Below are positions 16,743 through 25,890 of a DNA stretch of 64,000 bases, one piece after another; within the stretch, counting starts at the first letter, position 1; the number at the start of each line of letters is the position of its first letter. The stretch is from Aurantimonas sp. Leaf443 (lineage in GTDB: Bacteria > Pseudomonadota > Alphaproteobacteria > Rhizobiales > Rhizobiaceae), in assembly GCF_001425575.1 (NCBI RefSeq), contig NZ_LMRD01000007.1, positions 1 to 64,000 of the forward strand. The letters are read 5' to 3'. Below the pieces are notes generated by a model that was not told the origin of the DNA, searched no databases, and saw only the letters and a program-made list of their open reading frames with translations. The translations under genes were made by a program, and so were the position numbers.

Positions 16743-19700
16743 ATGGCTCAACTCGTTCAAATTGCAAAGACATTCATAGCTCTAACAACACTTGCCCCTG
16801 CGATGTTCGTGCTCACACAGAGCGCGGCTTCGCAGTCCGCGTCTCCAGCGGACAAGGGGCAGTCTCCAATGGCTATCGACCTGAGCAATTTCACTTCCGT
16901 GCTCGACGAAAATTTCGACAAGGGGCTCAGCGTCTACGACGGCACATCGGGCATCTGGTCCACCGGGCCGCGCCGCGACGTGCTCGTCACGAACGGTCCG
17001 CAGTCGGTGTTCCTCTCCGACGCGACGGCCACGTCCGATGGCAAAGGGGTCGGCATCGATCCGCTTGAGGTGAAGGACGGCGTCCTTCACATCAAGTCCG
17101 GCGTCATTCCGCAGGCCAATCTCGCGGCCGTGCAGGACGCGCTGAAGCTTGCCGGCCAGGAACAGTATGTCGACAAGGCCAAGTACTATACCGGCATGAT
17201 CGCCACCAACGAGACGCTCGGTCAGGCCTACGGCTTCTTCGAGATCAAGGCGCAGGTTCCGGCCGGCAAGGGCCACTGGTCGGCCTTCTGGCTTGCGCCC
17301 TCCGGCCTCGGCTGGCCGCCGGAGATCGACATCTTCGAGGCCTACGGCAAGGGTCTGAACGCCAGGACGGGCGCCGACAACCAATTCAACACGGCCGTCT
17401 TCTTCGACGCGGTCGACGCCGACGGGAACAAGACGCAGAACGTCGACATCACCAACCCTTACGCCGTCGACGAGAACGGCAATCCCGAGTCGCCCACCGT
17501 CAAGACCAAGCAGGGCGGCGAGCAGTCGATCTTCCACGAGCGCACCAATGCGCTGGAGGAGTTCGGCGCCGACATCTACAGCGGCATGTGGACCTACGCC
17601 ACCAAGTGGACGCCCGAGACGATCACCTTCTACTTTGGCAAGGACCATGACAGTCTCGTGGAGATCTACAAGGCTCCCACGCCCAAGGATGCCACCGCGC
17701 CCATGTATCTGATCGCCAACGATCAGATCAGCTCGACCTTCGGCTGGAATCCGGTGGAGGGCGAGGATCACCTCACCTTCGCCGAGGGCAACGACCTCAA
17801 GATCGACTATATCAAGGTCTGGGCGCTCAACCCCGAGGCCGAGCTGAAGGGCACCGGAAAGGGCGCCACGCTGGTCGACGGCGACGGCGACACCAAGATC
17901 GTCGGCACGGCGGGCAACGACCGGATCGTGACCGGCGGCGGCCAGGACATGCTCACGCTGAACGGCGGCGCCGACACGATCTTCATCGAGAAGGGCATCG
18001 GCAACAAGATCGTCACCGGCTTCGGACCGGACGACCGCATGGTCCTCGACGGCTTCTTCTTCGACGGCGTGCAGGATGTCATGGCCCGGCTGACGCAGCA
18101 GGGTAATGACGTCTGGCTCGCCAACGGCGCCGATCCGGCCAACCCGCAGACGATCATCTTCAAGGACGCGAAGGTCTCGAACTTCCAGCAGGACGACTTC
18201 GACGTGCGCTGGTCCGTCACGCAGAACGTCTGGGCGGATGCCGGCGTCAACGGGTCGCGCCTGTCGGACACCGACAATGACGGCATCGTGCAGGGCACGA
18301 ATGTCGGCAGCAAGCTCTCCGACACGCCGAGCGGCTTCAACGGTGCCCGCACCCTCATCGGCGGCAAGGGCGGCGACGAATTCTACGTCTACAGCGCCGA
18401 CACGAAGATCGTCGAGAAGACCAATGGCGGCATCGACACCGTCTATACGGCCAAAAACATCGTCCTCGCCGAAAACGTCGAGAACATGACCAGCCTCGGC
18501 ACGGTCGACGGCCAGATCATGACCGGCAATTCCGGCGGCAACCGGCTCATCGGCTCGGCGCGCAAGGAAGTCTTCGTCGGCGGCAAGGGCGACGATCTCA
18601 TCGTCACCGGCGGCGGGGCGGACCGCATCGTCTACGCGGCCGGCGACGGCAACGACACCGTGCGCGGCTTCGGCAGCGACGACGTCCTGCAGCTGAGCGG
18701 CTTCAAGTTTCCGGCCTTCGCCGATCTGCAGAAACGCCTGATCTCGATCGGCACGGATACGCTGGTCGATCTCGGCGCCGGGCAGTCGGTGATCCTGCAG
18801 GGGGTGAAGGCCTCGACGCTGACCGCGGCCAATTTCGCCTTCGACACCGGCGCGTCGACCGTGGTCGGCTCGCTGTCCTACAAGAACTACATCCCGACGC
18901 TGACCTCGGCGGGCGCGATCGAGGTCGACCCGGTCATCACGGCCCCGACCTCGCCCGTCGTCAAGCCCACGAGCCCGAGCTCGGGTTCGCTCGCCCCCGT
19001 TGTCGGTACGGACGCAGACGACAAGATCGTCTGGAAGACGGGCCAGTCGACCACAATTTCCGGCGGCAAGGGCAACGACCAGATTTCCGGCAGCCTCGGC
19101 GCGGACACGATCTCCGGCGATGCCGGCAACGACATCCTGCGCGGCCGCGACGGCGACGACACGATCCGCGGCGGCGCGGGCGACGATCGCCTTCTGGGCG
19201 AAGCCGGGCACGACACGCTCCTCGGGGAGGACGGAAACGACGTCCTGAACGGCGGCGAGGGCGACGACCTCCTGGACGGCGGGATCGGCAACGACACGCT
19301 CGTCGCCGGCAATGGCAACGACCGGGTGCTCGGAGGCGCCGGCGACGACGTCGTCAAAGGCGAGGCCGGGAACGACATCCTCAATGGCGGCCTCGGCAGC
19401 GACCGGCTCTTCGGCGGCAACGGTGCCGACACTTTCGCCTTCACCGACTTCAACAAGGGCGAGATGGATCGCGTGATGGATTTCAGCCGCCTCCAGGGCG
19501 ACAAGATCGATCTGTCGGGCCTCTTCCAGGTCGATGTGACCTCCCAGACCATGTATTCCTACGTGAACGTCATGGAGACCAAGGCCGGCACGGTCATCAG
19601 CGTCGACACGGACGGCGCCGCCAACGGACAGCATTTCGAGACGCTGGCGCTCATCATGAACGCCAAGGTGGCCGACGTGCTGGCAGGCCTCATCGTCTGA
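16743..19700 (+). CDS. GH16 endoglycanase with C-terminal RTX repeats (ExsH-like)
   Basis: A 985-residue protein. Residues 1-30 look like a Sec signal peptide; a second in-frame ATG (16869, residue 43) would remove it and give a type I substrate without a leader. The GH16 domain (about 45-360) contains GHWSAFWLAP and the catalytic EIDIFE, with Glu194, Asp196 and Glu199. Residues 380-760 contain irregular beta-roll-like repeats. Residues 773-898 are 14 regular RTX nonapeptides, and an acidic C-terminal export region follows. ExsH of Sinorhizobium, a GH16-RTX enzyme secreted by PrsDE, cleaves succinoglycan. By analogy this enzyme should trim the polymer made by this locus, outside the cell. Substrate specificity is inferred. 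Confidence 0.9.
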   Translation: MAQLVQIAKTFIALTTLAPAMFVLTQSAASQSASPADKGQSPMAIDLSNFTSVLDENFDKGLSVYDGTSGIWSTGPRRDVLVTNGPQSVFLSDATATSDGKGVGIDPLEVKDGVLHIKSGVIPQANLAAVQDALKLAGQEQYVDKAKYYTGMIATNETLGQAYGFFEIKAQVPAGKGHWSAFWLAPSGLGWPPEIDIFEAYGKGLNARTGADNQFNTAVFFDAVDADGNKTQNVDITNPYAVDENGNPESPTVKTKQGGEQSIFHERTNALEEFGADIYSGMWTYATKWTPETITFYFGKDHDSLVEIYKAPTPKDATAPMYLIANDQISSTFGWNPVEGEDHLTFAEGNDLKIDYIKVWALNPEAELKGTGKGATLVDGDGDTKIVGTAGNDRIVTGGGQDMLTLNGGADTIFIEKGIGNKIVTGFGPDDRMVLDGFFFDGVQDVMARLTQQGNDVWLANGADPANPQTIIFKDAKVSNFQQDDFDVRWSVTQNVWADAGVNGSRLSDTDNDGIVQGTNVGSKLSDTPSGFNGARTLIGGKGGDEFYVYSADTKIVEKTNGGIDTVYTAKNIVLAENVENMTSLGTVDGQIMTGNSGGNRLIGSARKEVFVGGKGDDLIVTGGGADRIVYAAGDGNDTVRGFGSDDVLQLSGFKFPAFADLQKRLISIGTDTLVDLGAGQSVILQGVKASTLTAANFAFDTGASTVVGSLSYKNYIPTLTSAGAIEVDPVITAPTSPVVKPTSPSSGSLAPVVGTDADDKIVWKTGQSTTISGGKGNDQISGSLGADTISGDAGNDILRGRDGDDTIRGGAGDDRLLGEAGHDTLLGEDGNDVLNGGEGDDLLDGGIGNDTLVAGNGNDRVLGGAGDDVVKGEAGNDILNGGLGSDRLFGGNGADTFAFTDFNKGEMDRVMDFSRLQGDKIDLSGLFQVDVTSQTMYSYVNVMETKAGTVISVDTDGAANGQHFETLALIMNAKVADVLAGLIV

Positions 19701-20028
19701 GATCGGATCGAGTGCTCGAACCAAGATGCGGCCGCCCTCGGGCGGCCGCTTGCGTATCGGGCCGCCGTCCGCGGGCCCATCGGACCGGTCGAGACCGGCT
19801 CGCCGCCTCGATCTTCGCCCTGTCGTCCGGCCCTGCAATCCAGACGGGAAGCGGCGCCGCGAGAACCACCACCGGCGGCCCCGCTCACGCTGCGGCATCT
19901 GTTCTGTTGCATAATGGTTTCAGCAGCTGCGCAGGGTTTTCGTTAACGATAAAAATCAGTCGCATTTTTAGCGGTTGTGGGCAAAGAGTCCGGTCCGAGC
20001 CAATCCTGAACAGGCGGATGTTGACCCA
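19701..20028. promoter_or_regulatory. Intergenic region with terminator and probable promoter
   Basis: This 328-bp stretch starts with the terminator of the GH16 gene (19728-19749). Its last 110 bases (about 19915-20010) are AT-richer, with CGTTAACGATAAAAATC and CATTTTTAGCG, and probably hold the promoter of the wza-like gene. No gene is seen and no exact -35/-10 is claimed. Confidence 0.45.
19728..19749 (+). terminator. Terminator of the GH16-RTX gene
   Basis: A 9-bp all-GC stem (19728-19736 with 19741-19749) with a CTCG loop, followed by TTG, lies 27 nt after the stop. The short T run makes it a moderate intrinsic terminator. Confidence 0.65.
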
Positions 20029-21219
20029 GTGCTGAACGTCACTCTCGCTTTACGAGCAACCGCCGCCCTCGGGCTCATCACGATCTCTGCCTGCGGCAAC
20101 CTGCCGAAGGCCGGTCCTTCCTCCACCGCGATCAAGAATCAGGCGAACGTCTACTACACGGCCGACACGCGACGCGCGCTGGTCGACTATGTCGTCGTCG
20201 ACCTCTCCCAGCCCGTCGTGACGAGCCTCGAACCCACGACGACCAATTCGCTGGGTCGCGGATTCGGTTCGCGCCGCGGCTCCGCCCCCACCCTTCCGCT
20301 CGGACCGGGCGACATCGTCGAGATCTCGCTGTTCGAATCGGCGGCCGGCGGCCTGTTCGTTCCGTCCGACGCCGGCAGCCGGCCGGGCAATTTCATCACC
20401 CTGCCGCAGCAGACGATCGATGCCGACGGCATCATCACCGTTCCCTATGCCGGCCAGATCAAGGCCGCCGGCCGCACGCAGACGGCTGTGAAGGCGCTCA
20501 TCGAGCAGCGCCTCGCCGACCGCGCGATCGAGCCGCAGGCGGTGGTGCGTCTGGTGCAGACCAAGTCGCGCGAGGTCGCGGTGCTCGGCGACGTGCGCAA
20601 TCCGGCGAAGATCTCGATCAGCGCGGGCGGCGAGCGGGTGCTCGACGTGATCTCGCAGGCGGGCGGCATCAGCGCGCCGGCGACCGAGACCTCCGTCACG
20701 CTGCAGCGCGACGGGCGCACCGCGACCGTCCTGTTCGACACGCTGCTCAACACACCGTCCGACAATATCTACGTCTATCCCGGCGACACGATCTACGTGA
20801 ACCGCGATCGCCGCACCTTCGTGGCCTTCGGCGCCTCGGGCGAGAACGGCCGCATCGACTTCGAGGAATCCAACCTCACGCTCGCCGAAGCGGTCGGCAA
20901 GTCCGGTGGCCTGCTCGACGAGCGCGCCGATCCGGGCCAGGTCTTCGTCTATCGCCTGATGCCGGCCCGTCAGGTTCTCGCCATGGGCCTGCAGACGTCG
21001 ATCAAGGACGACGTGCTCGTGCCCGTCATCTTCCGCGCCAACTTCCGCGATCCGTCGAGCTACTTCCTCGCCCAGCGCTTCCTGATGCAGGACAAGGACA
21101 TCCTCTACATCGACAATGCCAAGTCGGTGGAGGTCTCCAAGGTCCTCGACATCATCGGCACGACGACGCAGGGCACGATCGCCCCGGTCGTGGGCGTGCG
21201 CAACCTCACGCGCAACTGA
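20029..21219 (+). CDS. Wza-like outer-membrane polysaccharide export lipoprotein
   Basis: A 396-residue protein from GTG 20029. An earlier in-frame TTG (19975) would put extra charged residues before the leader. The signal peptide ends in the lipobox LITISAC, giving a lipidated Cys. A Poly_export domain follows (LPLGPGDIVEISLFE, DGIITVPYAGQIKAAG), then two SLBB-like beta-grasp modules (VLGDVRNPAKISI and the region after IYVNRDRRTF). Such proteins form the octameric channel through which Wzy-made polymers leave the cell, docking onto Wzc. The gene stands between two good terminators (19728-19749 and 21233-21269), so it is probably monocistronic. Confidence 0.9.
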   Translation: MLNVTLALRATAALGLITISACGNLPKAGPSSTAIKNQANVYYTADTRRALVDYVVVDLSQPVVTSLEPTTTNSLGRGFGSRRGSAPTLPLGPGDIVEISLFESAAGGLFVPSDAGSRPGNFITLPQQTIDADGIITVPYAGQIKAAGRTQTAVKALIEQRLADRAIEPQAVVRLVQTKSREVAVLGDVRNPAKISISAGGERVLDVISQAGGISAPATETSVTLQRDGRTATVLFDTLLNTPSDNIYVYPGDTIYVNRDRRTFVAFGASGENGRIDFEESNLTLAEAVGKSGGLLDERADPGQVFVYRLMPARQVLAMGLQTSIKDDVLVPVIFRANFRDPSSYFLAQRFLMQDKDILYIDNAKSVEVSKVLDIIGTTTQGTIAPVVGVRNLTRN

Positions 21220-21232
21220 GGTTTCATTCCCT

Positions 21233-21269
21233 GAAACGCCGGCATCGGACCGACCGATGCCGGCGTTTC
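21233..21269 (+). terminator. Strong terminator of the wza-like gene
   Basis: A perfect 16-bp stem (21233-21248 with 21254-21269) with a 5-nt loop and an A-rich/T-rich base lies 14 nt after the stop. The right arm ends in GTTTC. Confidence 0.8.
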
Positions 21270-21458
21270 GATTCCGGACTGCGGACACGCACGGCGCGGC
21301 CCGTGGTCCGGCCGTCATGCCGGACCGTTTACGCTGCATCGCACAACGTCTTGCGCATCGCCGCGCCAGACCCGATACAGGGACGCATGAGCGACCGGGC
21401 CCTCCCCCGGCCCATGCGGGCGAGCCAAGCCCCCAGCGACGTTTGAGGCAGGTTCGAA

Positions 21459-22304
21459 ATGTCGATCGTGAACGGCCAGACGAGACCCGACTTCATCATC
21501 ATCGGATCGATGAAATCGGGCACGACGACGCTCTACCGCCTCCTGTCGCTGCATCCAGACATCGGCATGTCGCGGGATAAGGAGACGGACTTCTTCATCG
21601 AGACGATGAACTTCCCGCGCGGCCTGCAATGGTATTCCGACCAGTTCCCGGCCGGACGCAAGGTCTACGGCGAAGCGAGCCCCAACTACACCAAGACCGA
21701 CGACTTCACCGGCGTGCCCGCCCGTATCAAGGCGCACTGTCCGGGCGTGAAGCTGATCTACGTGGTGCGCGATCCCGTCGACCGCTTCGTCTCCCAGTAC
21801 CGCCATTCCTGGACGATGGGCGACATCGCCATGACGCCGGACGCCCTGCCGCAGACGTCCGAATACCGCCATATCCTCAATGTCAGCCGCTACGCCCACC
21901 AGCTCGCGGCCTTCCGCGCGCATTTTGCGTCCGAGGACATCCTGATCGTCGATTTCGATCGCCTGACCTCCGACCCCGCCACGGTCGTCGCGGAGGTGGA
22001 GCGCTTCATCGGCGTCTCGCATCATCCCCTGCCGCAAGGGGGCAAGTTCAACGACAATGCCGAGATCTCGAAGATCCCGGCGCCGATCCTGCGCTTCGCG
22101 CAGTCGCGTCTCGGCCGCTCGCTGGCCGGCCTCTTCGACCGCGAGATGCGCGACCGCATCCGCGGGCTCCTGGCGCGCGGCAAGGCCCGCCAGCCGCCGC
22201 CCTTCCCGCAGGCGCTGCGCGCGCGGGTGCGCGAGGACCTGCGCGACGACGTCGCACAGTTCCGCATCGCAAGCGGCATGCCCTTCGAGACCTGGTCGCT
22301 CTGA
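21459..22304 (+). CDS. Sulfotransferase domain protein (sulfotransferase 3 of 3)
   Basis: A 281-residue predicted PAPS-dependent sulfotransferase of the Sulfotransfer_1/3 type. The 5'-phosphosulfate loop is FIIIGSMKSGTTTLY and the 3'-phosphate site is VVRDPVDRFVSQYRHS. KETDFF and GEASPNYTK occur between them, as in heparan N-deacetylase/N-sulfotransferase-like bacterial enzymes. The tail is basic and helical. ATG 21459 is preceded by a GAGGCAGG ribosome site. A glycosyltransferase gene follows after 65 bp. It belongs to a different subfamily from the enzyme at 14397, so the polymer may carry sulfate at more than one position. Confidence 0.87.
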   Translation: MSIVNGQTRPDFIIIGSMKSGTTTLYRLLSLHPDIGMSRDKETDFFIETMNFPRGLQWYSDQFPAGRKVYGEASPNYTKTDDFTGVPARIKAHCPGVKLIYVVRDPVDRFVSQYRHSWTMGDIAMTPDALPQTSEYRHILNVSRYAHQLAAFRAHFASEDILIVDFDRLTSDPATVVAEVERFIGVSHHPLPQGGKFNDNAEISKIPAPILRFAQSRLGRSLAGLFDREMRDRIRGLLARGKARQPPPFPQALRARVREDLRDDVAQFRIASGMPFETWSL

Positions 22305-22369
22305 GCCGGCCTCGGCCCGCAGCGAAGGGCGGACGTGACGGCCTGACTGACATCCCTCCGGAGACGACC

Positions 22370-23320
22370 GTGAAGCAGGGTTCCAAACTCGTCGTGGCCG
22401 CCGCCACGTTCAACCGGCCGAAGGGCCTCGCGCGCCTTCTCGCCGGCCTTCGAGGCCTGACCTTCGGGCAGGACGAGCCGCAGATCGAGGTCGTCATCGT
22501 CGACAACAGCGTCGATGCCAATGCGCGCGCGGCCGTCGAGGCGACGGCGGCCACCTACCGGTGGCCGCTGCACTATGCCCATCAGGACCAGCGCGGAATC
22601 GCCCACACCCGCAACCGCGCGCTGGAGGCTGGTCTGGAGCGCGGGGCGGACTGGTTCGCCTTCATCGACGACGACGAATATCCCGATCCGCTCTGGCTCG
22701 ACCGGATGATCGCCATGGCGCGGCAGACCGGCGCCGACGTCGTGGTCGGCGCCGTCAAGGCCGATTTCGACGCCCCGCCGTCCGACTGGATGGTGACCGG
22801 CGGCTTCTTCGAGATCGACCGCTATGCCGAAGGCACGGTGCTCGATTTCGGCAACACGTCGAACGTCCTCTTCGACATGCGCTTCGTGCGCGAGCACGGC
22901 CTTCGCTTCGACCTCGCCTTCGGCCTCACGGGCGGCGAGGACACCTATTTCTTCGAGCATGTCCAGGCGGCGGGCGGGCGCATCGTCTTCTGCAAGAGCG
23001 GCATCGTCTACGAGCAGATCGTGCCCCATCGCGCGACCCTGCCCTGGCTGATCCAGCGCTGGCGGCGCTCGGGCAACACGGACGGGCGGATCGTGATGCG
23101 CTTCAAGCCGGGCCTGCGCGCACGCGTCTTCGAAGTGTTCGGCGGCGGTCTCGTGCGGCTCTGCGTCGGCGGCGGGCTCGCTCTTCTGAAGAGCCCGCTG
23201 GCGCTGATGGGCAAGGGGCACGTGCCGGCCGAACATCTGCGCGTCGCCTCGCGCGGGCTCGGCTTCATGATGTCCGCCTTCGGCCGCGACATCGAGGAAT
23301 ATCGCAGCCTCAACCGCTGA
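22370..23320 (+). CDS. Family 2 glycosyltransferase
   Basis: A 316-residue GT-A enzyme from GTG 22370, with GGAG six bases upstream. The N-terminal strand LVVAAATFNRPKGLARLLAG is the nucleotide-binding start of GT2 enzymes. VVIVDNSVD and WFAFIDDDEYPDPLW supply the DxD-type metal site, and GGEDTYFF is the acceptor-side ED motif. A hydrophobic segment near 265-280 suggests membrane association. It should add one sugar of the repeat unit from a nucleotide-sugar at the cytoplasmic face. The donor and linkage cannot be read from sequence. It is convergent with the glycosyltransferase gene at 23345. Confidence 0.85.
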   Translation: MKQGSKLVVAAATFNRPKGLARLLAGLRGLTFGQDEPQIEVVIVDNSVDANARAAVEATAATYRWPLHYAHQDQRGIAHTRNRALEAGLERGADWFAFIDDDEYPDPLWLDRMIAMARQTGADVVVGAVKADFDAPPSDWMVTGGFFEIDRYAEGTVLDFGNTSNVLFDMRFVREHGLRFDLAFGLTGGEDTYFFEHVQAAGGRIVFCKSGIVYEQIVPHRATLPWLIQRWRRSGNTDGRIVMRFKPGLRARVFEVFGGGLVRLCVGGGLALLKSPLALMGKGHVPAEHLRVASRGLGFMMSAFGRDIEEYRSLNR

Positions 23321-23344
23321 CGAGAGCGTCCGACGGGCTTGGCG

Positions 23345-24478
23345 CTACGCCACGACCTGCTCGATCATGCGGTAGATGTCGCCCGAGGAGGAGACGAAGG
23401 CGGCCGGATCGCGCTCGAGCAGCGCCTGGCGGCGGCGCTCGACCTCGGCGGGATCGAGAGCGTCGAGCAGGGCGACCAGCGCGTCGCCATCGGGCGTGGC
23501 GATCGTGTAGCCGAGTTCCTCGGCCGCGACCTTGCGGCCCGTTTCCATGCCGGCGACGGCGATCGACAGGCAGCCGAAATAGCTCGCCTCGTAGATCCGG
23601 TTCGGCAGGAGCCAGTCGGAATTGGCGCCGGCCTGCCACAGGTCCTGCGCCCAGACGAAGTCGCAGGCCGAATAGACCGCCGCCAGCCCGTGCGGATAGG
23701 TATAGGGGCCGCGATAGACGATATTGGGGTAAGCCGCGATCCGGGCCTCGAAGTCCGGCAGGACGTGGTGATGCACGTTGCCGTGCATCTCGATGCGCAC
23801 GCGGTTCCCGAGCCGTTCGGCGGCGCGCAGGAGGATGCGCAGGCTCGGCTCGCAGCGCAGCGACCCCACCCAGCCGAGCACCCAGGGGTCCCCGCCCGAG
23901 ACATTGGCGGCGCTCGATCGGCGGGCCGGGTGGGTGTCGCCGAACCAGATCTTGTTTTCCATCAGATAGACCGGCCCGTGATAGCGCTGGACGGGCTCGA
24001 AATAGTTGCGCACGAAGCCGGGCGAGCTCACCACGAGCAGGGCGATCCGGTCGAGCATGAAGCGCTCGATGCGCCGGAACAGCGCGCCCGCCCGCGACTG
24101 CGCCGTGAAGCTGCCGTGGATGTCGAGGCATTCGTAGACGATCGGCAGGCGCGGCTTCAGCGCCACGAGCCGCCCGACAAAGGCGAGCATGAGCATGTCG
24201 AAGTTGCGCGCCACGATGACGTCGGCGCCGCGAAAGGCCGAACGGTGCCAGGCGATCTTGAAGATCGACAGGAAGAGCACCGCGAGGCGCCGCACGATGC
24301 GCTCGTTGGCCACCTTGAAGAGATGGATGTTGCGCCATGTCGGCACGAAGTCCGCGCCCATATTGTCGCGCCGCATGGTGAAGGCGACGACGTCGTAGCC
24401 TGCCCCCTGGAAGCTGCTAATGCGGCGGATCTGCGAGCTTTCGGCGGCGTCGAAACCGAAGACGACGATACGGGTCAT
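23345..24478 (-). CDS. GT-B (family 4-like) glycosyltransferase
   Basis: A 377-residue protein starting at ATG 24478. The N-terminal half starts with IVVFGFDAAESSQIRRISSFQ and contains VIVARNFDMLMLA and IVYECLDIHGSF. The C-terminal half starts at VLGWVGSLR, a typical entry to the donor-binding domain of GT4 enzymes. AAYPNIVYRGPYTYPHGLAAVYSACDFVWA and NRIYEASYFGCLSIA follow in the usual order. It probably transfers a sugar during repeat-unit assembly. It lies 47 bp after a membrane GT2 gene on the same strand, so the two are likely co-transcribed with the ExoF-like gene upstream. Confidence 0.8.
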   Translation of the reverse strand: MTRIVVFGFDAAESSQIRRISSFQGAGYDVVAFTMRRDNMGADFVPTWRNIHLFKVANERIVRRLAVLFLSIFKIAWHRSAFRGADVIVARNFDMLMLAFVGRLVALKPRLPIVYECLDIHGSFTAQSRAGALFRRIERFMLDRIALLVVSSPGFVRNYFEPVQRYHGPVYLMENKIWFGDTHPARRSSAANVSGGDPWVLGWVGSLRCEPSLRILLRAAERLGNRVRIEMHGNVHHHVLPDFEARIAAYPNIVYRGPYTYPHGLAAVYSACDFVWAQDLWQAGANSDWLLPNRIYEASYFGCLSIAVAGMETGRKVAAEELGYTIATPDGDALVALLDALDPAEVERRRQALLERDPAAFVSSSGDIYRMIEQVVA

Positions 24479-24525
24479 GCAAAGCCTGGGCGTGAGGAGG
24501 GAGAGGGCGGCGGCGGCGAGGCCGC

Positions 24526-25653
24526 TCAGCGCTCGGTCGGGTTCCAGATGGCGTATTTCGCGCCCACGAGGGATTCCAGGACGCCGACGCCCGTCGCCAC
24601 GATGGCCGAGAGGATCTCGTAGACCTTCACCGCCGGGCCGACCTGCAGGCGCAGCGCCAGCGCGAAGGCCAGCCCGCCGAGAAGGCAGGCGCCGAGAAAC
24701 CAGAGGCCGAGGCCCGCCGCGATGGCAAAGCCGGCCGCCGCCACGAAACCGGCGAGAAGAAAGAACGCGCCGAACCAGCGGATCAGCTTGTGCGACAGGT
24801 ACTTGAAGAGATCGCGCCCGCCGAGCGCCCGCACGCGCGACCACATATGGCGGTGCGAGGAGAAGGCACCGCAGGCGATGCGGCGCTTGCGGCGAAACTC
24901 CGAGGAGGAGGAGACCGCCGCCCGCTCATAGGCGAGGATATCGGGCGCGCTGATGCAGCGCAGGTCGTGGAAAACGACCTCCATGGAGGCCAGGAAGTCG
25001 TCCTGCAGGTCGCTGCGCACGGCCGGATAGAGCCGGCGGCGCATGGCGAAGAGCGATCCGTCGGCGCCCATCGTGGAGCCCGTCTCCGATTCCAGCCGCT
25101 TGATCTTCTCCTCGATGCGCCAGTAGAGGCCGCCGACATTGGCGACCACGCTGTCGTCTTCGTTGACGTAATGCAGCGTGCCGGCCACCGCGCCGACGTC
25201 GGGGCGGGCGAAATAGTCCTCGAAGCGCCGGATCGTCGCCGGGTCCACGAGGACGTTGGCATCCATGAAGATGGCGATGTCGGCCTCGGTGCGCGCGACG
25301 AGCTTGGCCATGCCGGCGGGCTTGCCCGCGCGCTCCTTGCCCTCGACGGCGGTGAGGATCTCGGGCGCCGCGTTCAGGATCTCGAAAGTGCGGTCGGAGC
25401 AGCAGTCGGCATAGGCGAGGATCTGCAGCTGCGGCCAGGCCGCCTTGACCTTGCGCAGGTTCGCGATCGTCTCCGGCAGCGCCTTCTCCTCGTTATAGGC
25501 GCAGAACATCAGCGCGAAGGTGAGGCTCGATCCGGGCTGCGGCGGCGACAGCGGCCGCGGCGAAAGACGCGACAGCACCCAGGGATAGACGAGATAGGGA
25601 TAGACGAGGAGAAATGCGCACAAGGCCGCGAGGACGAGCCAGAATATCGTCAC
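24526..25653 (-). CDS. Membrane-anchored family 2 glycosyltransferase
   Basis: A 375-residue protein from GTG 25653, with GAGGAAA at good spacing; ATG 25716 would add 21 polar residues before the anchor. An N-terminal membrane segment (TIFWLVLAALCAFLLVYPYL) precedes the GT-A domain, with FCAYNEEKALPETI, LAYADCCSDRTFEIL and IAIFMDANVLVDP. A conserved DDFLASM-type stretch follows, and the last ~90 residues form two or three membrane helices. This layout is that of processive or membrane-bound GT2 enzymes of the ExoU/ExoW or cellulose synthase-like group. It likely extends the lipid-linked repeat unit. Confidence 0.83.
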   Translation of the reverse strand: MTIFWLVLAALCAFLLVYPYLVYPWVLSRLSPRPLSPPQPGSSLTFALMFCAYNEEKALPETIANLRKVKAAWPQLQILAYADCCSDRTFEILNAAPEILTAVEGKERAGKPAGMAKLVARTEADIAIFMDANVLVDPATIRRFEDYFARPDVGAVAGTLHYVNEDDSVVANVGGLYWRIEEKIKRLESETGSTMGADGSLFAMRRRLYPAVRSDLQDDFLASMEVVFHDLRCISAPDILAYERAAVSSSSEFRRKRRIACGAFSSHRHMWSRVRALGGRDLFKYLSHKLIRWFGAFFLLAGFVAAAGFAIAAGLGLWFLGACLLGGLAFALALRLQVGPAVKVYEILSAIVATGVGVLESLVGAKYAIWNPTER

Positions 25654-25787
25654 GTGTCTTTCCTCATGCAACTGGAGACGGCTGCGGCAGACCTTGCCGG
25701 CGATGAAGACAGTCACCGTCTAGCACGAGGATCGCGGCAGGCGCATGGCACTTCTTGCACTGCAGCGTCCCGCAGGCGGCCAATCCT

Positions 25788-25806
25788 CCGGCGTCGTAAA
25801 CGCCGG
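25788..25806 (-). terminator. Weak hairpin between exoF-like gene and GT2 gene
   Basis: A 7-bp stem (25788-25794 with 25800-25806) with a 5-nt loop lies in the 237-bp gap on the leftward transcript. There is no T run, so it may only reduce read-through. No gene is seen in this gap. Confidence 0.3.
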
Positions 25807-25890
25807 CGCGCGTTCAGGCGATGTTCCCGCGCCCGGATGGAAGCCGCATGGCGCTCATCGCGCGGAACGAAGCGTTTGCCATGCGGTCCC

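Noticed and set aside
16782-19898. Very long open frame antisense to the GH16-RTX gene (and similar ones opposite other genes)
   Set aside because: In high-GC DNA antisense frames stay open by codon bias. The product is Arg/Asp/Val/Gly-rich with no domain, and the sense gene has clear catalytic motifs and RTX repeats.
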